Shown here in pieces: positions 17,307 to 26,814 of a stretch of 64,000 nt of DNA; position 1 is the stretch's first letter; every line of letters begins with the position of its first letter. The notes under the pieces are model-generated. The model saw only the letters and a program-made list of their open reading frames with translations. It had not been told where the DNA came from and made no database searches. Source of the stretch: Tritonibacter horizontis (lineage in GTDB: Bacteria; Pseudomonadota; Alphaproteobacteria; Rhodobacterales; Rhodobacteraceae); assembly GCF_001518015.1 (NCBI RefSeq), contig NZ_LPUY01000082.1:1-64000 (forward strand). The letters are read 5' to 3'. Both the position numbers and the translations under genes were made by a program.

Positions 17307-19624
17307 AGGTTCCCCTTCACAGACTTTTGCAACGCACGGGCATCCTGCCACAGATCATCGTTTCGATGTCGCTGGCTGCGCTGCTGGTTGTGGTGGCGGT
17401 CGGCGGAGTCGCGCGGCGGTATGAGGTGCAACGTGTCAGCGACCAGCTGAGCGAACAGGCCAATCTAACCGTTTCACTGCTGAGCGGGCTGCTGCTGGAG
17501 GCGATCATCGTCGAGGATGTGCCGGTTCTTGAAACCGGGCTGGTGGAGGCGATCACGCGGTACCCCAAGATCCTGTCGATCCACATTGAAAACGGCGAGG
17601 GCGAAGTGGTGGCGGAGGCCTCCAACGCCGTTGCCGCAGCCACCGAAGGCTATGTGATGTACCGCCGTCCCGTCGAATACGAGGGATTTGTCTTTGGGAC
17701 CATGGTGGTGCAATGGTCGACCAAAGAAGGTCGGATCATGGTGATGGAAAAGGTGCGTCAGTCGATCACCTGGACCATCCTTGCCGTGGTCGCCATGTCC
17801 CTGCTGATGTTGTATCTGGTCTATCGGCTGGCGCTGAGCCCGCTGCAGGTGGTGCATGGGCGGATGTCCAATGCGGTGGCCGGGGGGCAGACCAAAGATT
17901 TCCAACTGCCCTGGTACGCCAGCCGGGAATATCAGGCGCTGGATGCCTCGGTTGCGGTGCTGGAAGACAGCCTGGCCCAGCGGGACGAACGCGAAGCGGC
18001 GCTGGAAGCGGCGCGCGAGCAGGCCGAGATTGCCAGTCGGGCCAAATCCGAATTCCTCGCCAATATGAGCCATGAGATCCGCACCCCGATGAACGGGGTC
18101 ATCGGCATGGCCGAAGTTCTGCACGAAACCGAGCTGACGCCGGATCAGCAGATGTACGCCGAAACCATCGTGAAATCGGGGAGCGCATTGCTGACAATCA
18201 TCAATGATATCCTGAATTTTTCGAAAATTGAGGCGGGCAAGCTGGAGCTGCACAAGTCGACCTTCAACCTGCGGACCGTGGTTGAGGAAGTGGTGATGCT
18301 GCTGGCGCCCAAGGCGGCAGAGAAATGGGTGCAGCTGACCCTGCGCTACGATCCGGATCTGCAGGAATTCTACGAAGGCGACGCGGGCCGGTTCCGTCAG
18401 ATCGTTACCAATGTGGTGGGCAACGCGGTCAAGTTCACCGCGCAGGGGTCGGTCCATATTGATGTGTCCGGCAATCAGGCCGTCGGCAACGAGATGGCGC
18501 TTCGGATCTCGGTTGCGGATACCGGCATTGGTATCCCGGCAGAGAAACTCGACCAGATTTTTCACGCTTTTGAGCAGGCGGATGGGGCCGCGACGCGCAG
18601 TTTCGAGGGCACCGGGCTGGGGTTGGCCATTTCGACCCGGCTGCTGCACCTGATGCAAGGGCGTCTGCATGTGACCTCCAGAGAGGGGACCGGATCTGTC
18701 TTTACCATCGAGGTCAGCCTGCCGATCAGCGACCGGGCGCCGCTGGCCTTCACGCCGGATCAGCCGGTTGCCGGGCTGCATGCATTGGTGGTCGACGATC
18801 TGGAACTGAACCGCCGGATCCTGGGCGAGCGGCTTCGGTCCTGGGGGTTGCGGGTCACCGAGGCGGATTCGGCCGTGGAGGCGATGCTGCGTCTGGACGA
18901 GTTGAAAGACGCCGGGGAGCTGTGCGATCTGGTGTTCCTCGATTTCAACATGCCGGATTGTGACGGCTACGAACTGGCGATGCGCATCCGGGCGCTGCCC
19001 AATATCAAAAAGCTGCCGATTGTGGTGCTGTCCTCGGTTGATCCAGCCCTGTCGCAGACCATGCTGGCAGAGATCGGCGACTGTCATCAGGTGTTGAAGC
19101 CGGTGCGGGCGGATCAGTTGCGGCAGGTGGTGGGCCAGGCCCTGGGGGCAAGTGCGGCCGCCGATACGGCCGTGACCCCATCCGGTCAGGTCCTGCCGGG
19201 CGGACGGCGGCTGAGCCTGCTGATGGCCGAGGACAACCGCACCAACCAGGTGGTTGTGTCGCGCATGCTGGCCAATGAAAACGTTGAGATTTCCATCGCC
19301 ACCAATGGCCAGGAGGCGATTGACATGTATCAGGCGCTGCGTCCCGATCTGGTGCTGATGGACATGATGATGCCGGTGAAGGACGGGCTGGAGGCGACAG
19401 AGGAAATCCGCCGCATTGAGGGGGCCATCGGCGCCACTCGGGTGCCGATTATCGCCCTGACCGCAAATGCCTTGCAGAGCCATGAAACCGCCTGTCGCGC
19501 GGTTGGCATGGATGATTTTCTGAGCAAACCAATCCGCAAGCAGGCGTTGTTGGAGACCCTGCACAAATGGGCGCTGGAAGCCGAGGCCAAGGATGTGACA
19601 GGGCGGCAGGAATTGGAGGCGTGA
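17303..19624 (+). CDS. membrane hybrid histidine kinase with two receiver domains
   Basis: 773 residues from a TTG at 17303 that overlaps the stop of the PhnD-like gene. Transmembrane helices lie at ~16-36 and ~156-178, flanking a ~120-residue periplasmic domain. A linker and coiled coil (~215-250) lead to HisKA ([13 protein letters not shown], His257) and the HATPase domain (N371 region, [15 protein letters not shown]). Two receivers follow: REC1 (~493-615, Asp547) and REC2 (~637-760, Asp687, conserved Lys in LSKPI). No HPt domain is visible, so an external phosphotransfer protein and output regulator would be needed. The overlap suggests stoichiometric expression with the periplasmic binding protein. 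Confidence 0.92.
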   Translation: MKVPLHRLLQRTGILPQIIVSMSLAALLVVVAVGGVARRYEVQRVSDQLSEQANLTVSLLSGLLLEAIIVEDVPVLETGLVEAITRYPKILSIHIENGEGEVVAEASNAVAAATEGYVMYRRPVEYEGFVFGTMVVQWSTKEGRIMVMEKVRQSITWTILAVVAMSLLMLYLVYRLALSPLQVVHGRMSNAVAGGQTKDFQLPWYASREYQALDASVAVLEDSLAQRDEREAALEAAREQAEIASRAKSEFLANMSHEIRTPMNGVIGMAEVLHETELTPDQQMYAETIVKSGSALLTIINDILNFSKIEAGKLELHKSTFNLRTVVEEVVMLLAPKAAEKWVQLTLRYDPDLQEFYEGDAGRFRQIVTNVVGNAVKFTAQGSVHIDVSGNQAVGNEMALRISVADTGIGIPAEKLDQIFHAFEQADGAATRSFEGTGLGLAISTRLLHLMQGRLHVTSREGTGSVFTIEVSLPISDRAPLAFTPDQPVAGLHALVVDDLELNRRILGERLRSWGLRVTEADSAVEAMLRLDELKDAGELCDLVFLDFNMPDCDGYELAMRIRALPNIKKLPIVVLSSVDPALSQTMLAEIGDCHQVLKPVRADQLRQVVGQALGASAAADTAVTPSGQVLPGGRRLSLLMAEDNRTNQVVVSRMLANENVEISIATNGQEAIDMYQALRPDLVLMDMMMPVKDGLEATEEIRRIEGAIGATRVPIIALTANALQSHETACRAVGMDDFLSKPIRKQALLETLHKWALEAEAKDVTGRQELEA

Positions 19625-19666
19625 CACCGGCGCCCCGGTGGTTGGGCTCCGCGTGTTCCGTCCAAG

Positions 19667-20470
19667 CTAGCTCGTCGACCGGCGCAAAAAGGTGATCAGG
19701 CTGGCCCCGAGAAACAGCCCCGTTCCCATCGCCACGATCGTCGGCCCGGTCGGGGTATCCAGCCGAAATGACATCAGCAATCCGCCCAATACCGAGAGCG
19801 TCCCAACCAGAGCGGCCATGACGGCCATCCGCTCGGGCGTGTTGGAAAAGGTGCGCGCAGTGGCGGCGGGGATCAGCAGCATGGCGGTGATCAACAGCAC
19901 GCCAACCACCTTGATCGCGACGGCCACCACGATGGCCAGTGCCAGTGTCAGCACCAGTTGTTCGCGGTGTGGCGCGATGCCTGACGCGCGGGCCAGCTCC
20001 GGGTTGAGCGTGGCGGTCAGCAGCGACGACCAGCGCCACCAGAGGATGACCAGCACCAGCGCCGCCCCGATCCAGACCACCGCAATATCCGTGAGCGAGA
20101 CCGCAAGAATATCACCAAACAGATAGGCCATCAGGTCGACGCGCACATCCCGCAGAAAGGACACCGCAACCAGCCCAAGCGCCAGCGCGCTATGGGCCAT
20201 CACCCCAAGCAGCGTGTCCATCGCATAGCCGCGGTCGCTGAGGGCGCTGATGGTTCCGGCCATCAACAACGCGGTGACCAGCACGCCAGCCAGGATCGAG
20301 GTGTCAAAGGTCAGCGCCAGCGCCACCCCGAGGATGGAGGCATGGGCGGTCGCATCACCAAAATAGGCCATCCGCCGCCAGACCACAAAACAGCCCAACG
20401 GCGCGGCGGCGATGGCAACGCCGATACCAGCCAATGCGGCCAATACGATAAAGTCGTCAAATAGGGTCAT
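19667..20470 (-). CDS. znuB: zinc ABC transporter permease ZnuB
   Basis: 267 residues, about eight transmembrane helices, ABC-3 family (VVWRRMAYFGDATAHASILGVAL, VKVVGVLLITAMLLIPAATA). It forms the zinc channel across the inner membrane with ZnuC and ZnuA. Its ATG overlaps the znuC stop (20467-20470), so it is the last gene of a zur-znuC-znuB operon. The 3' end faces the hybrid kinase gene (19624) with 42 bases between. ABC-3 permeases can also carry manganese, but the adjacent Zur and the His-rich ZnuA favour zinc. Confidence 0.92.
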   Translation of the reverse strand: MTLFDDFIVLAALAGIGVAIAAAPLGCFVVWRRMAYFGDATAHASILGVALALTFDTSILAGVLVTALLMAGTISALSDRGYAMDTLLGVMAHSALALGLVAVSFLRDVRVDLMAYLFGDILAVSLTDIAVVWIGAALVLVILWWRWSSLLTATLNPELARASGIAPHREQLVLTLALAIVVAVAIKVVGVLLITAMLLIPAATARTFSNTPERMAVMAALVGTLSVLGGLLMSFRLDTPTGPTIVAMGTGLFLGASLITFLRRSTS

Positions 20471-21234
20471 GGCTGGGGGTGCCCATGCTCTGCCGGACCA
20501 TGATCGCAGCCGGGGCCGTGATCATGGTCGTGGCTGTGGTCGTGTTCGTGCCGGTACAGCGCCAGCGTGCCGTGGGTGCCGGTGCCAAAGAGCGCCTGAT
20601 ACTCCGGTGCGCTGGCGACCTGCGCCGGGGCGCCCTCGCAGCAGACATGCCCATTGAGGCAGATCACCCGATCAGAGGCGGCCATGACAACGTGCAATTC
20701 GTGGCTGACCATCAGCACTGCGCAGCCCAGGTCGGCGCGCACCTGTTCGATCTTCTGGTAAAACGCGGCGGAGCCGGGTTGATCCAGCCCTTGGGTTGCT
20801 TCGTCCAGAATCAAGAGATCGGGCCGGATCAACAGGGCGCGGGCCAGCAGGACGCGCTGGAACTGTCCACCCGACAGCCCGGCCATGGGATGATCGCCCA
20901 GATCGGGCAGGCCAACATCGTCCAGCGCCGCTTCGGCGACGGCATTGGGAATGCGCTTGGGCAGGCTGAGAAACCGGCGCACGGTCAGCGGCAGCGTCGG
21001 GTCGATATGCAGTTTTTGCGGCACATAGCCGATCCGAAGCCCCGGCGCGCGGTCCAATGTGCCACTGCTGAGGGGCAATGCGCCGATCAGGCTGCGCAGA
21101 AGGGTGGATTTACCCGACCCATTGGGGCCCAGGATGGTGACAATCTCGCCTTTGTCGATGTGAAAATCGACGCCCTCCAGCGCAGGTGTACCGCTGTGGC
21201 GAATGGTGGCCTGACGGAGCGAAAGCAGCCGCAT
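20467..21234 (-). CDS. znuC: zinc ABC transporter ATPase ZnuC with His-rich tail
   Basis: 255 residues from the ATG at 21234, preceded by AGGAG; it starts just before the zur stop is passed, giving translational coupling. Walker A GPNGSGKST, signature LSGGQFQRVLLARAL, Walker B LLILDEATQGLD and the H-loop His in VSHELHVV are all present. The last ~30 residues are an HDHDH-type tail with over ten His and one Cys. ZnuC proteins often have some His at the C-terminus, and this tail may sense or buffer cytoplasmic zinc. It powers uptake through ZnuB. Confidence 0.92.
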   Translation of the reverse strand: MRLLSLRQATIRHSGTPALEGVDFHIDKGEIVTILGPNGSGKSTLLRSLIGALPLSSGTLDRAPGLRIGYVPQKLHIDPTLPLTVRRFLSLPKRIPNAVAEAALDDVGLPDLGDHPMAGLSGGQFQRVLLARALLIRPDLLILDEATQGLDQPGSAAFYQKIEQVRADLGCAVLMVSHELHVVMAASDRVICLNGHVCCEGAPAQVASAPEYQALFGTGTHGTLALYRHEHDHSHDHDHGPGCDHGPAEHGHPQP

Positions 21235-21239
21235 CGCGG

Positions 21240-21710
21240 TCACTCCTGACATTTCGGACACAGGCCCTCTGCCTCGACGACGGTGCGCTCGATCAGGAAA
21301 CCGGCCGCGCGCGCGACTTCGCCCAGTTGACCCTGCATCGGTTCGCGCTGCGCCTCGGCCACGCTGTCGCAGTGGCGGCAAATCATAAAGACAGGGGTAT
21401 GGGTCTCGCCGGGATGCATGCAGGCGATAAAGGCGTTCAGCCGTTCGATTTTGTGCACGAACCCGTGTTTGACCAGAAAATCGAGCGCCCGATAGGCGAC
21501 CGGCGGCTGTGAGCCGAGCCCCTCCTCCCGGAGGTCATTCAGAATGTCATAGGCGCCAAGGGCCTGATGGCGCTGCAGAAGAATTTCCAGAACCCGGCGC
21601 CGCACGGGCGTGAACTGGAGCCGTCGCTCCGCGCAGTAGCGGTCTACGGCGGCCAGACCGCTGGCAATGCAGCGGGTATGGTCGTGTGACGCAAAGCCGA
21701 TGCTGTCCAT
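21240..21710 (-). CDS. zur: Zur, Fur-family zinc uptake regulator
   Basis: 156 residues. The winged-helix N-terminus (LQFTPVRRRVLEILLQRHQALGAYDIL, then PPVAYRALDFLVKHGFVHKI) and the metal-binding C-terminus with His-rich HPGETHTP and two CxxC pairs (ICRHC, LCPKC) match Fur/Zur proteins; the two CxxC pairs form the structural zinc site. With zinc bound it represses the znu genes. It leads the zur-znuC-znuB operon and is divergent from znuA, with two palindromic operator candidates in the shared promoter region. Confidence 0.92.
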   Translation of the reverse strand: MDSIGFASHDHTRCIASGLAAVDRYCAERRLQFTPVRRRVLEILLQRHQALGAYDILNDLREEGLGSQPPVAYRALDFLVKHGFVHKIERLNAFIACMHPGETHTPVFMICRHCDSVAEAQREPMQGQLGEVARAAGFLIERTVVEAEGLCPKCQE

Positions 21711-21749
21711 GAAGGCTCCTCGGGTCGGATGGTGGTTTTGGGGATTGAT

Positions 21750-21797
21750 ATGTTACAACATGACGTTTATCAACCCATCAAATCGTTATGATATAAC
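21750..21797. promoter_or_regulatory. two candidate Zur operators between zur and znuA
   Basis: ATGTTACAACAT (21750-21761, perfect 5-bp arms around AC) and GTTATGATATAAC (21785-21797, perfect 5-bp arms around GAT) lie in the 109-base divergent region. Both resemble the A+T-rich GTTATA-type palindrome of alphaproteobacterial Zur boxes, one near each start, which fits repression in both directions. Confidence 0.6.
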
Positions 21798-21819
21798 ACC
21801 TCTAGCTGGAGCCTCCGAT

Positions 21820-22854
21820 ATGTCCCGTACCGCCCTTTTGTCTGCGTTGCTGTCTTGCAGTGTTGCCCTGCCTGCACTGGCGCAGGCCCCGCGCGTTGTC
21901 ACTGATATTGCACCGGTGCAGGGGTTGGTTGCGCGGGTGATGGAGGGGGTTGGCACGGCGGATGTTCTGGTGCCACCGGGCGCGTCGCCGCATGGGTACA
22001 GCCTGCGCCCCTCGGATGCCCGTGCCCTGTCCTCGGCGGATCTGGTGGTCTGGGTCGGGCACGGGTTGGAACCCTGGCTTGAGGGGCCGCTTGGGCAACT
22101 GGCGACGGATGCGACGGTGATTGAGCTGCTGGAAACCCCAGGCACCCTGACCTTTGATTTCCGTCAGGAGGTGCTGTTTGCGGTGGACAAGGCGCAGGAT
22201 CACGACGGCCACGAGGATCACGAGGGCCATGATCATGACGCACATGGCCATGACGACCACGGTCACGACGACCATGATCACGAGGCGCATGACCATGAGC
22301 CGGATGATCATGACCACGGTCACGCGGACCACGATCATTCTGGCGTTGACCCGCATGCCTGGCTGGCGCCACAGAATGGCAAACACTGGCTGGCCCTGAT
22401 CGCCGAAGCTCTGTCTGACATTGATCCAGCCAATGCCGAAATCTACCAGAGCAACGCCCTGGCCGGACAGGCGGAGATTGATGCGGTCACCCGCGAACTG
22501 ACAAAATCGCTGGCCGGTGGCACGGGCGAATTTGTCGTCTTTCACGATGCCTATCAGTATTTTGAGAACAGCTTTGGTCTGCGGGCCTTGGGGGCCATCT
22601 CTCTGAGCGATGCGACAACGCCGAGCGTGGCGCGCATTTCAGCGATCCGCACGGCGGTGGCCGACGCGGGCGTGACATGTGTCTTTGCCGAGCCGCAGTT
22701 TGATCCCGGCCTTGTTGAAACGGTCACCAAAGGAACAGAGCTGAAGGCACTGGTCATCGATCCGATTGGCGTTGGTATTGCGGCGGGGCCGCAGTTCTAT
22801 ACCGAATTGCTCGCCCAGACCGGGGCGCAGTTCGAGGCCTGCCTGACGGATTGA
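21820..22854 (+). CDS. znuA: zinc ABC transporter substrate-binding protein ZnuA
   Basis: 344 residues from the ATG at 21820, preceded by TGGAG; the longer frame would run through the operator region. Signal peptide 1-21 (ALSA-type end PALAQA). Cluster A-I fold: VTDIAPVQGLVARVM, PPGASPHGYSLRPSDA, then a ~55-residue loop composed mostly of His and Asp, then GVDPHAWL. Conserved metal ligands are the His in PHGY and PHAW and a third in VFHDAYQYF. The His-rich loop is a ZnuA hallmark that distinguishes it from Mn-binding homologues. It captures zinc in the periplasm for ZnuBC and is transcribed separately. Confidence 0.93.
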   Translation: MSRTALLSALLSCSVALPALAQAPRVVTDIAPVQGLVARVMEGVGTADVLVPPGASPHGYSLRPSDARALSSADLVVWVGHGLEPWLEGPLGQLATDATVIELLETPGTLTFDFRQEVLFAVDKAQDHDGHEDHEGHDHDAHGHDDHGHDDHDHEAHDHEPDDHDHGHADHDHSGVDPHAWLAPQNGKHWLALIAEALSDIDPANAEIYQSNALAGQAEIDAVTRELTKSLAGGTGEFVVFHDAYQYFENSFGLRALGAISLSDATTPSVARISAIRTAVADAGVTCVFAEPQFDPGLVETVTKGTELKALVIDPIGVGIAAGPQFYTELLAQTGAQFEACLTD

Positions 22855-22897
22855 CCCGGATGGGACCCACGCTCAAACAGGTCTGACACGGGCCGTG

Positions 22898-23995
22898 TCA
22901 GGCCCGTTTGGTCAGGGATTCAATGTTGTGCCGCAGCCGCAAGGTGAAGTGGATTGTGGTTCCGTCAGAGACATTTGCATCGCACCAGATTTCGCCATTG
23001 TGGCGTTTGGCGATCTTGGCGCAGGTCGCCAGCCCCAAGCCGGTTCCGGGTAGGTCGCTGCTGCGCTGCAACCGCTTGAAAGGTTCAAAAATCCGGTCGC
23101 GGTACTCGTCTGGAACCCCAATGCCGTTGTCGGCGATGGTGAACTGCACCCCATCGCTGAGCGTGCGAGCGCTGATATTGATCTTTGGCGGGGAGCCGCT
23201 GCGGTACTTGATTGAATTGCCGATCAGGTTTTGCAGCAGCTGCGAGACATCCGGTGGGAAGCACAGCACATCGAGATCCTGAAGATCGGTTTCGATCGTG
23301 GCATCTGAATTGGCGATATCCTGCGCCACCGCCATACAGGCCGATTCCACCAGACTTTCTGCGGGGACGGCTTCCGGCGACCCTTCGCTATGGGGGTTGA
23401 TGTGGCTGGCAAGCCGTTCGATGAGGTCGGACATCTTGGTGACGGAACGCTTCATCAGGTCAAACTCGCGCTTGACCTCATCCAGTTCGCCGGCCTCGAA
23501 ATCCTCGAGGATTTGGTCGCTCAGGAACTTGATAGCGCGGATCGGCGCGCGCAGGTCGTGCACCAGAACATCCGAGAACTGCTGAAGTTCCTTTTGATGT
23601 TCTTCGATCCGCCAGCGCATCCGCGCAACCTGCAGCCCATTGCCAATCATCCGGTGCAAGGCGCCGGGATTGATCGAGGATTTCGCGATATAATCGGCAG
23701 CGCCGCTCAAAATCGCGCTTTTTGCAATTTCCTCGTCGCCCTGACCGGTCATGATAAAGATCACCGAACGGGGCCAGTGACGGAAAAAGCTGGACAACAG
23801 ATCCAGACCGGACACCCCCGGCAGAAGATAGTCCAGGAAGATGACCTCGATCTCCTCGCCGCTGAAGGCGAGGGCGGCATCGCCGTTCTCGGCCTCCAGG
23901 ATCGTGGCAGAGGGATAAAGACTGGCAAAATGACGCCGCATGAGTTTGCGATCGCCAAGATCGTCGTCAACGATCAGTATGTTTTTTTCAACCAT
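22898..23995 (-). CDS. receiver-histidine kinase protein (REC-HisKA-HATPase)
   Basis: 365 residues from the ATG at 23995, which overlaps the end of the upstream receiver gene. An N-terminal receiver (ILIVDDDLGD, phosphoacceptor Asp55 in FLDYLLPG) is followed by a helical linker, the H box SDVLVHDLRAPIRAI (His146) and a HATPase domain (N box IGNSIKYR, DNGIGVP, GTGLGLATCAKIA). No membrane segment, so it is cytoplasmic. It is the last gene of a four-gene signalling cluster. It aligns without gaps through its first 146 residues to the incomplete gene at 63260, so the two are paralogues. The receiver probably takes phosphate from a membrane kinase and gates this kinase. Confidence 0.88.
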   Translation of the reverse strand: MVEKNILIVDDDLGDRKLMRRHFASLYPSATILEAENGDAALAFSGEEIEVIFLDYLLPGVSGLDLLSSFFRHWPRSVIFIMTGQGDEEIAKSAILSGAADYIAKSSINPGALHRMIGNGLQVARMRWRIEEHQKELQQFSDVLVHDLRAPIRAIKFLSDQILEDFEAGELDEVKREFDLMKRSVTKMSDLIERLASHINPHSEGSPEAVPAESLVESACMAVAQDIANSDATIETDLQDLDVLCFPPDVSQLLQNLIGNSIKYRSGSPPKINISARTLSDGVQFTIADNGIGVPDEYRDRIFEPFKRLQRSSDLPGTGLGLATCAKIAKRHNGEIWCDANVSDGTTIHFTLRLRHNIESLTKRA

Positions 23996-24458
23996 CCTGC
24001 GGGCTCCGAACGTCAATAATGGGCAGCTCTACAAACCGCCAGAAACTGTTCATCACCGACATCAGCTCGATGAACATGTCCCCGGCGCGGGATTTCAGGA
24101 TATAGCCGGCCACATTGTTGAAATAGGCGGCCGAAATGTCGCGTTCGTCGTCCGATGTGGTCAGGACAAAGAACAACGTCTGCTTGAGCAGCGGATCCTG
24201 CCGGATTTCCTCCAGCAGCTCGATCCCGGACATTTTCGGCATGTTGATATCGCTCATGACCACGAACTGACGTGGCGGTTTTGTGTCTGTTTCGCCCTTC
24301 AGATAGGCCAGTGCGTCGACGCCATTGCGAAAGCGGATGAGCGGATTGGCGACCCGCGCCTTGACAAAAGCGCGGCGGATCGCCTTGGCATCACCATCGT
24401 CGTCTTCGACCAGGATGATCTCGACGCTGCTGGTGCGCGCCTCATGCAGATTGTCCAT
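23988..24458 (-). CDS. Rcp1-like single-domain response regulator
   Basis: 156 residues from the ATG at 24458, one base overlapping the stop of the upstream kinase. Receiver fold with VEIILVEDDDGDAKAIRRAF, phosphoacceptor Asp70 in MSDINMPKMSG, Thr in VLTTSDD and Lys in YILKSR. The VEDDDGD start and the pattern around residue 45 (NGVDALAYLKG) are typical of Rcp1-type regulators that pair with phytochrome-like kinases. There is no output domain, so it should act by protein contact or as a phosphate shuttle between the PAS kinase (24458-26722) and the REC-kinase (22898-23995). Confidence 0.88.
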   Translation of the reverse strand: MDNLHEARTSSVEIILVEDDDGDAKAIRRAFVKARVANPLIRFRNGVDALAYLKGETDTKPPRQFVVMSDINMPKMSGIELLEEIRQDPLLKQTLFFVLTTSDDERDISAAYFNNVAGYILKSRAGDMFIELMSVMNSFWRFVELPIIDVRSPQDG

Positions 24459-26722
24459 TATGCGGCCCGCTCCTGTTGTCCAAGGTCCTTGGGCCAACGG
24501 AATTCAAAGACCGTGCCCCGCGTGCCGTCAGACATGACGCTGATGCTGCCCCCTGCCACGTCGATGTGCTTCTTGACGAAGGCCAGGCCCATACCGCTGC
24601 TTTCAAGCTGGTCGCGGGACTGAAGGGTCTGGAACACTTCGAAAATCCTTTCGTGGTAGGCAGGTTCGATCCCTGGTCCGTCATCCTCGACACGGAAGGT
24701 CAGAAAATCGTCCTGATTCACAACATCCACCGAGATGTGGCCGACGGCCTTGTCATGATGCTTGATGCTGTTTCCGATTAGGTTAACAAGAATGATTTCG
24801 AGCGGAAGTTGGCGCATGTGGCTCTCCAGGAACCGGTCCGAGAACTGAATCTCGATGCCGTCCGGAATTTCCAGAAGCTGGAGCAATCCTTTGGCCATGG
24901 TGCTGCCAGAGACGCGGGTTTCGGGCGAGGCCACACGCCCGATCCGGGAATGCTGTAGCAGATCGTTCAACAGCACTTCCATCCGTTTGGCGCGGCTGTG
25001 CAGCAGGTTCATGCTCTCGCGCGTATCATCGTTCAGGTAGGGTTCCAGATCTTCCTCCAGCCAGGAGACCGCATTGCTGATGACCCGCAGCGGCGCCTTG
25101 AGGTCATGCGATGCGACATAGGCAAATTGGTCCAGTTCGGCGTTGGATTTCTTCAACGCGTTGATCAGCGCCTCGGACTGCCGCATGGCGGCGACCCGCG
25201 CTGTGATGTCGCGCAACATGACGATGAACCGCTGACCATCGGAATGATGGGCGTGTTGAAACGCGACCTGGACCGTCAGATCGGTGCCGTCCTGACGGGT
25301 CAGCCTGACCTCGCGCCGCAGCGGTTCGCGCCCGGCCTGGTTGCGGGCCTCCTCCAGGGTTGCCAGCGAGACCTGATCCTCGTTCTCCAGCAGGTCGATC
25401 AGGTTGCGTCCCAGAAGATCCCCGGCGGCGCGGCCGAAAATGGACTGGGCCTTGGGGTTGGCATCCTCGATCCGCCCATCGCTGTGGAGCGTCAGGACCC
25501 CCTCGGCGGCGTTCTTGAGGATCATGTCCAGCCGCTGTGTTTCCCGGATCAGGCTGTTGATCAACTGGGTAAAATTCTGCGCCAGAACGGAGACTTCGTC
25601 CCCGCCGGAAAAATCTCGGCTGAGCGGTTGCAGGGTCTGGCTGCTGCTTTTGATTTCACCAAGCAACTGTTCCAGCGGCGCATGAAGTCGCGCGGTAAAG
25701 GCATAGGCGAGGCAGGAGGCCAGTATGGTCAGGAGCGTCGCATTGCGCAGATCGCGCCGCAGCTCGGTCCAGGCTTCGGCAAAAAGGGGCTGCATATCGA
25801 GCTTGCTGATGATCTTGATGCTGAAGGGTTTGTCCGAGGTGGCTGCCCTGACTTCGGTGACAAAATGGCCCTGGCCGTGCCCGTCGGCGATCAGGTGACC
25901 CGCCGGGAGATCGGCGACCTGCATCCAGTTCGGAAAGTCCGGCGCGCCCTCGGAATGGGACAGAAAGGTCAGGTCGGCGGTTACGATTTCGGCAATCGGC
26001 GATGCGGTGTTTTCAATCGCGTAGTAGACATGGCCGATCTGGTTGGGCGGTCGCGGCCGGGTCAGCAGTTCGGAAATATGGGAGTTGAGCACGATTGCGC
26101 CCAAAAGCGTTCCGTCTGCCGCCTCGATCCGCTTCATCGAGCGCAGGGTCGGGGGACCGGCGACCCGCCCGAATTCGCGATTGCGGGTGACATTCGAAAA
26201 CTGGAAATCCTGCGGCGGCGGCGCGATGAGCCGTCGGATATAGGGTTCCTGCCCCTTGGGCTGTAGCGCGGATCGGGGCACGATCCGCACCTCGTCCTGA
26301 TTGCGATCAACACGAACGAATTCGCGCCAGTTGTTCTGCGGTAACAGCAGGCGGATCTGGCTGTAGGTCCCGCGGCTCTTGATCAAGCTGGCGAACAGGG
26401 TTTCCAGCCGCCCGCGCCAGTCATCCAGGGTGGATCCATCGAGGGGATCCACCTGATCTGCGGCAGCAAGGCTGCGAAAGATGCCGGAAATCGGCGGGAA
26501 CCCGACGATCGTCTCCGAGTCCTGCGTCATGGCCACCAATGTTTCCTGGACATAGGTCGCATGAAGCTGGTGGTTGACGGTGATCAACTGTTCCGCATGG
26601 GTGCGGATGCGTTGCACTGTGTCGCGGTAATTCAACGTGAAAAAGAGGCTGAAGCAGACTCCGAGAACCAAGGAAACCGCGAGAGCCACCTTGAACTTGA
26701 TGGACATTTGCGTGAGCGGCAC
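24458..26722 (-). CDS. membrane sensor histidine kinase with PAS domain
   Basis: 754 residues from a GTG at 26722, preceded by GGGAG. TM1 at ~12-32, a ~290-residue periplasmic sensor region, TM2 around residues 335-352, a HAMP-like linker, a PAS domain (~440-560, DGRIEDANPKAQSIFG), then HisKA (AYVASHDLKAPLRVI, His539) and HATPase (NLIGNSIKHHD, DDGPGIE, SSGMGLAFVKKH). The kinase core is of the phytochrome-like type that partners Rcp1-like receivers, and such a gene follows directly. Its C-terminal half is closely similar to that of the kinase at 40485-42806. Signal unknown. Confidence 0.9.
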   Translation of the reverse strand: MPLTQMSIKFKVALAVSLVLGVCFSLFFTLNYRDTVQRIRTHAEQLITVNHQLHATYVQETLVAMTQDSETIVGFPPISGIFRSLAAADQVDPLDGSTLDDWRGRLETLFASLIKSRGTYSQIRLLLPQNNWREFVRVDRNQDEVRIVPRSALQPKGQEPYIRRLIAPPPQDFQFSNVTRNREFGRVAGPPTLRSMKRIEAADGTLLGAIVLNSHISELLTRPRPPNQIGHVYYAIENTASPIAEIVTADLTFLSHSEGAPDFPNWMQVADLPAGHLIADGHGQGHFVTEVRAATSDKPFSIKIISKLDMQPLFAEAWTELRRDLRNATLLTILASCLAYAFTARLHAPLEQLLGEIKSSSQTLQPLSRDFSGGDEVSVLAQNFTQLINSLIRETQRLDMILKNAAEGVLTLHSDGRIEDANPKAQSIFGRAAGDLLGRNLIDLLENEDQVSLATLEEARNQAGREPLRREVRLTRQDGTDLTVQVAFQHAHHSDGQRFIVMLRDITARVAAMRQSEALINALKKSNAELDQFAYVASHDLKAPLRVISNAVSWLEEDLEPYLNDDTRESMNLLHSRAKRMEVLLNDLLQHSRIGRVASPETRVSGSTMAKGLLQLLEIPDGIEIQFSDRFLESHMRQLPLEIILVNLIGNSIKHHDKAVGHISVDVVNQDDFLTFRVEDDGPGIEPAYHERIFEVFQTLQSRDQLESSGMGLAFVKKHIDVAGGSISVMSDGTRGTVFEFRWPKDLGQQERAA

Positions 26723-26814
26723 GAAATTGCTCCCAGTTTACCTCGAACACACTCCGCGCCCCAAAAACACCTGGCGCGCGATACTCAGCAACACTCCAAC
26801 CGGGGGACGATCCG

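Noticed and set aside
17474-19627. 717-residue minus-strand frame opposite the hybrid kinase
   Set aside because: Typical third-position shadow; no family motif, while the plus strand has intact kinase and receiver motifs.
22190-22350. Short repeated CAT/GAC units, resembling a tandem repeat or small array
   Set aside because: They encode the His/Asp-rich metal loop of ZnuA in frame; no spacer structure.
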